DNA from: an uncultured Prevotella sp.
Lineage (GTDB): Bacteria; Bacteroidota; Bacteroidia; Bacteroidales; Bacteroidaceae
Reading direction: 5' to 3'
DNA: 6,608 nucleotides
NCBI GenBank assembly: GCA_927910885.1
Contig: CAKMOD010000112.1
Span: forward strand, 1 to 6,608
Notes under the pieces: generated by a model
Seen by the model: only the letters and a program-made list of their open reading frames with translations
What the model was told of the DNA's origin: nothing
The model's database searches: none
Shown here: positions 1 to 6,603 of the stretch, in pieces
Numbering within the stretch: position 1 is the stretch's first letter
How the letters are laid out: every line of letters begins with the position of its first letter
Translations under genes and position numbers: made by a program

Positions 1-53
1 TTCCGAGAGGTTTTCAGCCATACCAAATGTCCATTAACGCCAAAAATTTACCA

Positions 54-84
54 TCTTATTCAGCTAATATATAGCTGAATAAGA
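54..84. repeat. Perfect 13-bp inverted repeat, 5-nt spacer
   Basis: The arm TCTTATTCAGCTA (54-66) is exactly complementary to TAGCTGAATAAGA (72-84), around the spacer ATATA. As RNA it would form a stable 13-bp hairpin. Neither side carries a clear run of T directly after the stem, so it does not look like a standard intrinsic terminator on either strand. A protein-binding operator or a processed RNA hairpin are alternatives. The symmetry is read directly; the role is unknown. Confidence 0.75.
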
Positions 85-121
85 ATGAGTTGCGAGTAAA
101 ATTACAAGCTCACAACACTAC

Positions 122-163
122 GGAAATGTTATTGTAAAATACTACCACATGGTAAACATTTCC
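122..163. repeat. 9-bp inverted repeat enclosing a smaller dyad
   Basis: GGAAATGTT (122-130) is complementary to AACATTTCC (155-163). Directly inside the right arm is a second dyad, TACCA (143-147) and TGGTA (150-154), which could stack on the outer stem. The 24-nt interior makes the outer stem less certain to form than the neighbouring hairpins. There is no T run after either end. Confidence 0.5.
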
Positions 164-172
164 CACATTAGA

Positions 173-211
173 TTGTCATTAATACATTACTTTAAGTATG
201 ATTAATGACAA
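173..211. repeat. 11-bp inverted repeat with inner dyad
   Basis: TTGTCATTAAT (173-183) is complementary to ATTAATGACAA (201-211). The 17-nt interior holds a further short dyad, TACT/AGTA around TTA (188-198), so a long, bulged hairpin is possible. A T6 run sits at 219-224, about seven bases beyond the right arm. That is too far for a textbook intrinsic terminator, but it leaves weak termination of plus-strand transcription possible. Confidence 0.6.
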
Positions 212-273
212 CCAAAAGTTTTTTATCCCCTTTATTAATAAAATTCTGTAGCCCAGCACATGTGGTGCTGAGG

Positions 274-317
274 GCAAACACCACTCGTGTTAAGAGCAAA
301 CACCATTCGTGCTAAGA
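274..317. repeat. 22-bp tandem repeat, two copies plus a diverged third
   Basis: Copies at 274-295 and 296-317 both begin GCAAACACCA and end in TAAGA, and differ at 2 of 22 positions (the 11th and 17th). The preceding 22 bases (252-273) align in register at 13 of 22 positions. Each unit has a CAC...GTG dyad: CAGCAC/GTGCTG in the diverged copy, AACAC/GTGTT in the first full copy, and only CAC/GTG in the second. The array lies about 75 bp beyond the stop of the minus-strand ATP-grasp-like gene. It is too short and has no spacers, so it is not a CRISPR array. Confidence 0.8.
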
Positions 318-391
318 GCTAATACAGTACAAAACAAGGCTTGATTTCACTTCATATATCCTTGTAGTAAGCAATTGTTTGACTACAAACA

Positions 392-1456
392 TTATCTATC
401 CTTATGAACTATATGAAGGTGATAATGTGACCCATCATAATCTATTCGCATCATTCTGTCATGAAGTTCTTCCCAAGCAGACAAAGATAAGGCTACATGT
501 CCCATCGTACGTCTTAAATTAATTTCCACAACAGGATGAAGCATAAAACCTTCTTCAGCCGCAACAACCATCATATCCACACCCAACGGACCATTATAAA
601 CACCTCTCAATCTACTGGTAAGTAACTTTACCAAAGTCATTATTACCTCACTTAAAAGGTCATTAGACACATAAGCTGACAAGATAGACTGCTTCTCTTC
701 TTCACCTGCAAGACTATTACCAACATACGCTCCACTAACGGTATGAAAGACTGATAAGCCAGTATAATGAACACCTTCCGTATCAGAATAAAACTCCACA
801 CCGAAGTCCTTCACCTTATTATAATGAGGCTCTATCATAATTCCGCCTTGCGTCTTTATTACATTCTTAGACCAATTAGCCAAAGCTGCATCTAAAACTG
901 TATCAACATAACGCACTCCTCTCCCACTACTACTCCAAGGAGCCTTTATAACAGCCTTACCAATTTTCTGAAGAACACTTTCTAAATCTACAATACTATT
1001 AATATAGGATGCCTTACCAAGTAAAATCGGATTAGAAAGTTCTTTCTGCACATCCCTCAGAACTGCAGAAGAAAATTGACGATTACTAAGCTGACGTATA
1101 CCTGCAAGTATCTTATCTTCAGGAAGTACAGAAGCCTTAACACCCAGTTGACCCAGCTGAAATTTAACAGACGAGTCCCACCCCCACGGCATCACATTAT
1201 CTATCTGCTCAGACAGACGTTCCACATCATTTCTATCTACAAATTGCACTTGCTTACCATAACGTTGGAGCCGGAGAGCATGCTGCTGAGCAGAACTCAC
1301 GTTCTCAACAAGCACATAGTCACCTTCCTCTGCCCAAAGAATAGGCAAATAATCTAAATCATGCCGCAACTGCCTACCTGCATGTGGAGCTGTAAAGTAC
1401 TTGTTATCATAAGCTAATGCTATATCGTGTTCGGGATTAAATACATGTAATGTCAT
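392..1456 (-). CDS. ATP-grasp-like ligase of unknown substrate
   Basis: This 354-residue cytoplasmic-looking protein has no signal peptide or membrane segment. It opens with FNPEHDIALAYDN (residues 6-18) followed by FTAPHAGRQLRHDL, which I take as the signature of a poorly studied family. The C-terminal two thirds show ATP-grasp features: VIKAPWSSSGRGV (169-181), with K171 and a Ser/Gly-rich loop to hold phosphates; IMIEP (206-210), a likely adenine-side glutamate; and GVDMMV with VEINLRRTMG (292-297, 310-319), where D294, E311 and N313 would bind Mg. ATP-grasp enzymes usually join a carboxylate to an amine or thiol through an acylphosphate. The substrate cannot be read here. The ATG at 1456 fits: it lies about 17 nt after the expected transcription start of the promoter at 1480-1510, and the conserved N terminus starts there. 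The gene stands alone and is divergent from the ATPase. The coding call is firm and the fold call is good, but the function is open. Confidence 0.85.
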   Translation of the reverse strand: MTLHVFNPEHDIALAYDNKYFTAPHAGRQLRHDLDYLPILWAEEGDYVLVENVSSAQQHALRLQRYGKQVQFVDRNDVERLSEQIDNVMPWGWDSSVKFQLGQLGVKASVLPEDKILAGIRQLSNRQFSSAVLRDVQKELSNPILLGKASYINSIVDLESVLQKIGKAVIKAPWSSSGRGVRYVDTVLDAALANWSKNVIKTQGGIMIEPHYNKVKDFGVEFYSDTEGVHYTGLSVFHTVSGAYVGNSLAGEEEKQSILSAYVSNDLLSEVIMTLVKLLTSRLRGVYNGPLGVDMMVVAAEEGFMLHPVVEINLRRTMGHVALSLSAWEELHDRMMRIDYDGSHYHLHIVHKDR

Positions 1457-1479
1457 TGAATTCTTTTGTTAATGCTGTG

Positions 1480-1510
1480 CAAAGGTACATCAAACCAAAT
1501 ATAACACAAA
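1480..1510 (-). promoter_or_regulatory. Bacteroidota-type promoter of the ATP-grasp-like gene
   Basis: On the minus strand, TTTG (1510-1507) is followed after 19 bp by TACCTTTG (1487-1480). This is an exact match to the Bacteroidota primary-sigma consensus TTTG / TAnnTTTG. Transcription would start near 1473, leaving a leader of about 17 nt without a Shine-Dalgarno sequence, as is usual in this phylum. Confidence 0.75.
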
Positions 1511-1545
1511 ATAAAAACAAAAAAAACATTTTTTGCTATGTATAG

Positions 1546-1577
1546 TTTGCAAATTAAAGAAATTAATAGTAACTTTG
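1546..1577 (+). promoter_or_regulatory. Bacteroidota-type promoter of the ATPase gene
   Basis: TTTG (1546-1549) is followed after 20 bp by TAACTTTG (1570-1577), which matches the TTTG / TAnnTTTG consensus. The expected start of transcription near 1584 gives a leader of about 24 nt before the ATG at 1608. The element also decides the gene start: an upstream in-frame TTG at 1533 would lie before the promoter and cannot be on this transcript. Confidence 0.75.
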
Positions 1578-1607
1578 CATGTGGATAATATATATAACGG
1601 GAACAAG

Positions 1608-2792
1608 ATGGACGCATTCTTTCGCACGCATACTTACTTGGTGGAGCATGTAAATGCCCCAGTGCGTCGTCGTCTCATGGATGAAATTAATTGGGACGAC
1701 CGGCTCATCGGCATCAAGGGTACGCGAGGCGTAGGTAAAACGACCTTCCTCCTACAATATGCCAAAGAGCACTATGGCGCTACTGATCGCCAATGCCTTT
1801 ATATAAACATGAATAACTTTTACTTTCAAGGCAGAGGTATAGCAGACTTCGCAGGCGAGTTCTATCGCCACGGTGGAAAAGTCTTGCTGATTGACCAAGT
1901 ATTCAAACAGCCAGATTGGAGTCATGAACTTCGTCAATGTTATGACAATTATCCAGAGTTGAAGATTGTCTTCACTGGTTCAAGCGTCATGAGACTGAAA
2001 GAAGAGAATCCCGAACTTAATGGTATTGTAAAGAGCTATAACCTTCGAGGCTTCTCTTTCCGTGAGTATTTGAACTTACAAACCAATCAACAATTTGAGC
2101 CTTACACACTAAAGGATATCATAAACAACCATGAGGAGATTACAAGACAAATCCTCTCAAAGGTAAGTCCGATGAAGTTCTTTGCGGACTATATTCATCA
2201 TGGCTTTTATCCCTTCTTCTTAGAGCATCGTAACTTCTCAGAGAATCTACTGAAGACGATGAATATGATGACAGAGGTAGATATCCTTCTCATCAAACAA
2301 ATAGACTTGAAATATCTGACCAAGATTAAAAAGTTATTTTACCTTCTTGCCTTGGAAGGTCCTAAGGCTCCAAACATCAGCAACCTTGCTAAAGATATCA
2401 ATACCAGCCGTGCTACGGTAATGAATTATATCAAGAATCTTGCTGATGCACGACTTATTAACCTTGTTTATCCTGTTGGGCAAGAGTTTCCAAAGAAGCC
2501 AGCAAAGGTAATGCTGCAGAACTCTAACTTGATATATGCCATCTATCCTATCCAGCTTGATGAACAGCAACTCATGGAAACATTCTTTGTGAATGCGTTG
2601 CAAGAGGTATGCTCAGTAAATGAAGGTAATAAACAAGGCACATATATTATCAATCAAAAAGAAAAGTTTAAGGTATGTGATACTGGAAAGACCAAAAAGC
2701 GATTTAGCACAGACACAACCTATACTATATATAATACTGAGGTGGGAAAAGACAATCAAGTACCACTTTGGCTAATAGGTTTCCTATATTAG
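1608..2792 (+). CDS. AAA ATPase with C-terminal DUF4143-type domain
   Basis: This 394-residue protein belongs to the AAA_14/DUF4143 ATPases, which are abundant in Bacteroidota and have no settled role. Walker A is GTRGVGKTT (residues 38-46). The Walker B strand is VLLIDQ (92-97), with Q97 where DE is usual. KIVFTGSS (119-126) is the sensor-like strand, and LRGFSFREYL (146-155) is the family signature. A winged-helix-like stretch, SNLAKDINTSRATVMNYIKNL (about 258-278), follows. The last part is DUF4143-like: METFFVNALQEV (323-334) and the C-terminal PLWLIGFLY. The usual FEVGGKxK of this domain appears as a weak VCDTGKTK (356-363), which lacks the glutamate. The gene is unbroken and full length. 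GC content falls from about 50% (1681-1740) to 28% (2641-2700). The ATG at 1608 is preferred because of the promoter at 1546-1577 and the typical MDAFFRTHxY start. No terminator is seen before nifJ, 46 bp downstream. Family assignment is firm; function is unknown. Confidence 0.9.
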   Translation: MDAFFRTHTYLVEHVNAPVRRRLMDEINWDDRLIGIKGTRGVGKTTFLLQYAKEHYGATDRQCLYINMNNFYFQGRGIADFAGEFYRHGGKVLLIDQVFKQPDWSHELRQCYDNYPELKIVFTGSSVMRLKEENPELNGIVKSYNLRGFSFREYLNLQTNQQFEPYTLKDIINNHEEITRQILSKVSPMKFFADYIHHGFYPFFLEHRNFSENLLKTMNMMTEVDILLIKQIDLKYLTKIKKLFYLLALEGPKAPNISNLAKDINTSRATVMNYIKNLADARLINLVYPVGQEFPKKPAKVMLQNSNLIYAIYPIQLDEQQLMETFFVNALQEVCSVNEGNKQGTYIINQKEKFKVCDTGKTKKRFSTDTTYTIYNTEVGKDNQVPLWLIGFLY

Positions 2793-2838
2793 GCAAGACC
2801 AAAAACATTATAACAATATTCATTTAATAAATTTCAAA

Positions 2839-5800
2839 ATGGCTAAAGAAAAGAAGTTTATCACTTGTGATGGTAACGAGGCCGCTGCTCACGTGAGCTA
2901 CATGTTCTCTGAGGTAGCAGCCATCTATCCTATCACTCCATCATCTCCAATGGCTGAGCACGTAGACGAGTGGTCAGCACGCGGACGTAAGAACCTTTGG
3001 GGTCAGACAGTAAGCGTTCAGGAGATGCAGTCAGAGGGTGGCGCAGCAGGTGCCGTACACGGTTCACTGCAGTCTGGTGCTCTCACAACAACCTTCACCG
3101 CATCACAGGGTCTTCTCTTGATGATTCCTAACATGTACAAGATTGCTGGTGAACTTTTGCCATGTGTATTCAACGTTTCAGCACGTACACTCGCAAGTCA
3201 CGCTCTTTGTATATTCGGTGACCACCAGGACGTAATGGCTTGCCGTCAGACAGGCTTCGCTATGTTCTGTTCAGGTTCTGTTCAGGAGGTTATGGACCTC
3301 TCTGCAGTTCCTCACCTTGCTACATTGAAGACATCAGTACCATTCATCAACTTCTTCGATGGTTTCCGTACATCACACGAGTATCATAAGATTGAGTACA
3401 TCGATGCAGAGGATATTCGTCCATTAGTTGACGAGGAGGATATCAAGCGTTTCCGTGACCGTGCTATGTCACCAGAGCGTCCAGTTGTTCGTGGTACAGC
3501 TGAGAACCCAGAGACATTCTTCACACACCGTGAGGCATCTAACAGTGCTTACGAGAATGTAGCAGAGGTTGTTGAACACTATCTCGGCGAAGTATCAAAG
3601 ATTACTGGCCGTGAGTATCATCTCTTCGATTACTATGGTGCTAAGGATGCAGAGCACATCATCATCTTGATGGGTTCAGCTACTGAGGCAGCTCGTGAGG
3701 CTATCGACTACTTGATGTCTCAAGGTAAGAAGGTTGGTATGGTTGCTGTACACCTTTATCGTCCATTCTCTGTTAAGCACTTACTCGCTGCAGTTCCAAA
3801 GTCTGTTAAGCGCATCGCTGTTCTTGACCGTACTAAGGAGCCAGGTGCAGAGGGTGAGCCATTGTACCTCGATGTTAAGAGCGCATTCTACGATGTTGAG
3901 AACAAGCCATTGATCGTTGGTGGTCGTTATGGTCTCGGTTCTTCAGATACAACACCAGCTAAGATTATCGCTGTTTATGACAACCTCGAGTTGCCAGAGC
4001 CAAAGAACCACTTCACAGTAGGTATCGTTGATGACGTTACCTTCACTTCTCTCCCAGAGGTTGAGGAGATTCCATTGGGTGGTGAAAGTACTTACGAGGC
4101 TAAGTTCTACGGTCTTGGTGCTGACGGTACCGTTGGTGCTAACAAGAACTCAGTAAAGATTATCGGTGACAACACCAATAAGTACTGTCAGGCTTACTTC
4201 TCATACGACTCTAAGAAGTCTGGTGGTTTCACATGTTCTCACCTCCGTTTCGGTGACAACCCAATCCGCTCTACATATCAGGTAAATACTCCAAACTTCG
4301 TTGCTTGTCACGTTCAGGCTTACTTGAACATGTACGACGTTACACGTGGTTTGCGTAAGAATGGTACATTCTTGTTGAACACTATCTTTGATGGTGAGGA
4401 GCTTGTACACTTCATTCCTAATAAGGTAAAGCGCTACTTCGCTAAGAACAATATCACCGTTTACTATATCAATGCTACAAAGATTGCACAGGAGATTGGT
4501 CTCGGTAACCGTACCAACACTATCCTCCAATCTGCATTCTTCCGTATTACAGAGGTTATTCCTCTCGACCTTGCAGTTGACCAGATGAAGAAGTTCATCG
4601 TTAAGAGTTACAGCAAGAAGGGTCAGGATATCGTAGACAAGAACTTTGCTGCTGTTGACCGTGGTAACGAGTACAAGCAGTTGGCTGTTGACCCAGCTTG
4701 GGCTAACCTCTCTGATGACGATGCTAAGGCAGACGATGCACCAGCATTCGTTAAGGAGCTTGTTCGTCCAATGAACGCACAGTCAGGTGACCTCTTGAAG
4801 GTTTCTGATTTCGTTAATCATGGTACTGTTGACGGTACATGGTCAGTAGGTACAGCTGCATTCGACAAGCGTGGTGTTGCTACCTTCGTTCCAAAGTGGG
4901 ATGCAGAGAACTGTATCCAGTGTAACAAGTGTTCATACGTTTGTCCTCACGCTTGTATCCGTCCATTCGTATTGGATGAGGCAGAGAAGGCTAACTTCAA
5001 CGAGGAAACCCTCGACATCATCGCTCCAAAGCAGCTCAAGGGAATGCAGTTCCGTATTGAGGTATCAGTTCTCGACTGTACAGGTTGTAGCAACTGTGCT
5101 GATGTATGTCCAGGTAAGAAGGGTAACAAGGCTCTCTCTATGACTCAGTTCGTTGCTGGAGAGGAAGAGGCTACCCATCGCGCAGCTAACTGGGATTACC
5201 TCGTTAAGAACGTTAAGACTAAGCAGCATCTCGTTGATATCAAGTCTAACGCTAAGAACTCTCAGTTCGCTCAGCCATTGTTCGAGTTCTCTGGTGCTTG
5301 TGCTGGTTGTGGTGAGACTCCATACGTTAAGCTCGTTTCACAGCTCTTCGGTGATCGTGAGATGATTGCTAACGCTACTGGTTGTTCTTCAATTTACTCA
5401 GCTTCAGTACCATCAACTCCTTACACGACTAACGAGGATGGTCATGGTCCTGCATTCAATAACTCACTGTTCGAGGACTTCTGTGAGTTTGGTATGGGTA
5501 TGGCTATGGGTAACAAGAAGATGCGCGAGCGTATCGCTGTGCTTCTTAACGATTCTATGGCTAACGATCATACACCTGCTGAGTTCAAGGAGGCTGCACA
5601 GGAGTGGCTCGACAACATGGAGGATGCTGATGCATCAAAGGTTGCTGCTGCTAAGCTGAAGCCATTAATCGCTGCTGGTGCTGAAAAGGGATGCCCTGTA
5701 TGTGCAGAGTTGAAGACTCTCGACCACTATCTCGTTAAGCGTAGCCAGTGGATTATCGGTGGTGATGGTGCTTCTTACGATATCGGTTACGGTGGTCTCG

Positions 5801-6414
5801 ACCACGTTATCGCTTCTGGTGAGGATGTTAACATCTTGGTTCTCGATACTGAGGTTTACTCTAACACGGGTGGTCAGAGTTCTAAGGCTACTCCACTCGG
5901 TGCTATTGCTCAGTTCGCAGCTAAGGGTAAGCGTATCCGCAAGAAGGACCTCGGTTTGATGGCAACTACATACGGTTATGTTTACGTAGCTCAGATTGCT
6001 ATGGGTGCTGACAATGCACAGACATTGAAGGCTATCCGTGAGGCTGAGGCATATCCTGGACCATCACTCATCATCGCTTACTCTCCATGTATCAACCATG
6101 GTTTGAAGGTGAAGGGCGGTATGGGTCGTAGCCAGGCTCAGGAAGCAAATGCTGTTGCTTGTGGTTACTGGCAGCTCTGGCGTTACAACCCACTGTTGGC
6201 TGAAGAGGGTAAGAACCCATTCTCACTCGATTCTAAGGAACCAGAATGGGATAAGTTCCAAGACTTCCTTCACAGTGAGGTTCGTTTCCTCTCTGTCCTC
6301 AAGGCTTATCCAAATGAGGGCGAGGAGCTCTTCAAGGCTTGTGAGGATATGGCTAAGCTCCGTTACAAGAGCTATGTTCGCAAGACTCAGGAAGACTGGA
6401 GCGAGGAGGCATAA
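2839..6414 (+). CDS. nifJ: Pyruvate:ferredoxin (flavodoxin) oxidoreductase, single chain
   Basis: The enzyme converts pyruvate, CoA and oxidised ferredoxin or flavodoxin to acetyl-CoA, CO2 and reduced carrier in the cytoplasm. It is the main pyruvate-splitting step of many anaerobes and a known source of electrons that activate nitroimidazole drugs. At 1191 residues it has the normal length of the fused family. Domains in order: alpha/pyrimidine-binding part (about 1-240) with YPITPSSPM (30-38), E66 and R116, which correspond by my alignment to the TPP-activating Glu and pyruvate-binding Arg; domain II (270-390); gamma (425-615); EKR region with AFDKRGVATFVPKW (674-687); a two-cluster ferredoxin domain with C692, C695, C698, C702 and C747, C750, C753, C757; and the TPP-binding beta part with C821, C824, C849 and C1084 for the third 4Fe-4S cluster. 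GDG (975-977) with DTEVYSNTGGQ (1003-1013) binds TPP-Mg. All key residues are present. The leader is AT-rich without a Shine-Dalgarno sequence. Codon use is strongly biased, suggesting high expression, yet no consensus promoter is visible in the 46-bp gap. Confidence 0.98.
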   Translation: MAKEKKFITCDGNEAAAHVSYMFSEVAAIYPITPSSPMAEHVDEWSARGRKNLWGQTVSVQEMQSEGGAAGAVHGSLQSGALTTTFTASQGLLLMIPNMYKIAGELLPCVFNVSARTLASHALCIFGDHQDVMACRQTGFAMFCSGSVQEVMDLSAVPHLATLKTSVPFINFFDGFRTSHEYHKIEYIDAEDIRPLVDEEDIKRFRDRAMSPERPVVRGTAENPETFFTHREASNSAYENVAEVVEHYLGEVSKITGREYHLFDYYGAKDAEHIIILMGSATEAAREAIDYLMSQGKKVGMVAVHLYRPFSVKHLLAAVPKSVKRIAVLDRTKEPGAEGEPLYLDVKSAFYDVENKPLIVGGRYGLGSSDTTPAKIIAVYDNLELPEPKNHFTVGIVDDVTFTSLPEVEEIPLGGESTYEAKFYGLGADGTVGANKNSVKIIGDNTNKYCQAYFSYDSKKSGGFTCSHLRFGDNPIRSTYQVNTPNFVACHVQAYLNMYDVTRGLRKNGTFLLNTIFDGEELVHFIPNKVKRYFAKNNITVYYINATKIAQEIGLGNRTNTILQSAFFRITEVIPLDLAVDQMKKFIVKSYSKKGQDIVDKNFAAVDRGNEYKQLAVDPAWANLSDDDAKADDAPAFVKELVRPMNAQSGDLLKVSDFVNHGTVDGTWSVGTAAFDKRGVATFVPKWDAENCIQCNKCSYVCPHACIRPFVLDEAEKANFNEETLDIIAPKQLKGMQFRIEVSVLDCTGCSNCADVCPGKKGNKALSMTQFVAGEEEATHRAANWDYLVKNVKTKQHLVDIKSNAKNSQFAQPLFEFSGACAGCGETPYVKLVSQLFGDREMIANATGCSSIYSASVPSTPYTTNEDGHGPAFNNSLFEDFCEFGMGMAMGNKKMRERIAVLLNDSMANDHTPAEFKEAAQEWLDNMEDADASKVAAAKLKPLIAAGAEKGCPVCAELKTLDHYLVKRSQWIIGGDGASYDIGYGGLDHVIASGEDVNILVLDTEVYSNTGGQSSKATPLGAIAQFAAKGKRIRKKDLGLMATTYGYVYVAQIAMGADNAQTLKAIREAEAYPGPSLIIAYSPCINHGLKVKGGMGRSQAQEANAVACGYWQLWRYNPLLAEEGKNPFSLDSKEPEWDKFQDFLHSEVRFLSVLKAYPNEGEELFKACEDMAKLRYKSYVRKTQEDWSEEA

Positions 6415-6467
6415 TCGCCTAACGCACAGATTAAACGGATATAGTTAAAACACTATATAACATATGT

Positions 6468-6503
6468 AAAGAGGCTTCTTCATTATGGAGGAGCCTCTTT
6501 TTT
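6468..6503 (+). terminator. Intrinsic terminator of nifJ
   Basis: A 14-bp stem (6468-6481 with 6487-6500, two G-T wobbles) closes a 5-nt loop, ATTAT. The outer nine pairs, AAAGAGGCT/AGCCTCTTT, are perfect. The stem runs straight into a T6 run (6498-6503). It lies 53 bp after the nifJ stop and should end that transcript. A weaker AT-only dyad, ATATAGT/ACTATAT (6439-6458), precedes it. Confidence 0.92.
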
Positions 6504-6573
6504 AGGCTATTCCGTTAAATGCATAGACACTTATTGTATAGCGTTAACAAAAGAATCAAAATAATTCATTAAA

Positions 6574-6603
6574 CAAAAATATAGTCAAGACTGTCTTGAC
6601 TAT
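6574..6603 (-). terminator. Perfect palindrome, probable minus-strand terminator
   Basis: ATAGTCAAGAC (6581-6591) and GTCTTGACTAT (6593-6603) are perfectly complementary around a single T, giving a 10-bp stem with a 3-nt loop as RNA. Read on the minus strand, the stem is followed by ATTTTTG (6580-6574), a T-rich tail. That fits an intrinsic terminator for a gene converging from the right, beyond the window. A dimeric regulator's operator is the main alternative. Confidence 0.5.

Larger units (their letters stand above)
1..391. other. Non-coding region rich in inverted and tandem repeats
   Basis: No reading frame here looks like a gene. Plus-strand frames open at the left edge close within about 25 codons and give no recognisable protein. 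The stretch is AT-rich and holds three inverted repeats (54-84, 122-163, 173-211), a short hairpin (254-270), a 22-bp tandem repeat (274-317), a 12-bp palindrome TTTATTAATAAA (231-242) and a T6 run (219-224). It lies downstream of the minus-strand ATP-grasp-like gene, so it should hold that gene's 3' end and possibly the control region of whatever lies to the left. On the minus strand an ATG at 21-19 starts seven open codons (MAENLSE) that run off the edge; this could be the first residues of a left-hand gene but is too short to call. Confidence 0.6.

Noticed and set aside
1..21. Possible start of a minus-strand gene (MAENLSE) at the left edge
   Set aside because: Only seven codons are visible and no exact TTTG/TAnnTTTG promoter lies upstream; the nearest match, AATTTTTG on the minus strand, is one base off and lacks a -33 box.
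252..317. Short CRISPR array
   Set aside because: The units are directly adjacent without unique spacers and no cas genes are present.
1076..1357. 93-codon plus-strand frame opposite the ATP-grasp-like gene
   Set aside because: It is antisense to a well-supported gene, its protein is low in recognisable features, and no promoter is seen.
1533..1607. TTG start adding 25 residues to the ATPase
   Set aside because: The extension overlaps both promoter boxes and reads as spacer DNA; the family-like N terminus begins at the ATG at 1608.
2639..2792. Frameshift or truncation at the odd C terminus of the ATPase
   Set aside because: The frame stays open to the family's usual PLWLxGFLY ending, so the protein is complete and only diverged.
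4201..4530. 109-codon antisense frame in nifJ
   Set aside because: It covers the conserved gamma domain of nifJ and its length is explained by nifJ codon bias; no start signal is seen.
4871..6448. Series of open plus-strand frames (60-99 codons) inside nifJ
   Set aside because: They lie in another frame of nifJ, their Ser/Leu/Val/Arg-rich translations are what its biased codons yield when shifted, and they have no own promoters.
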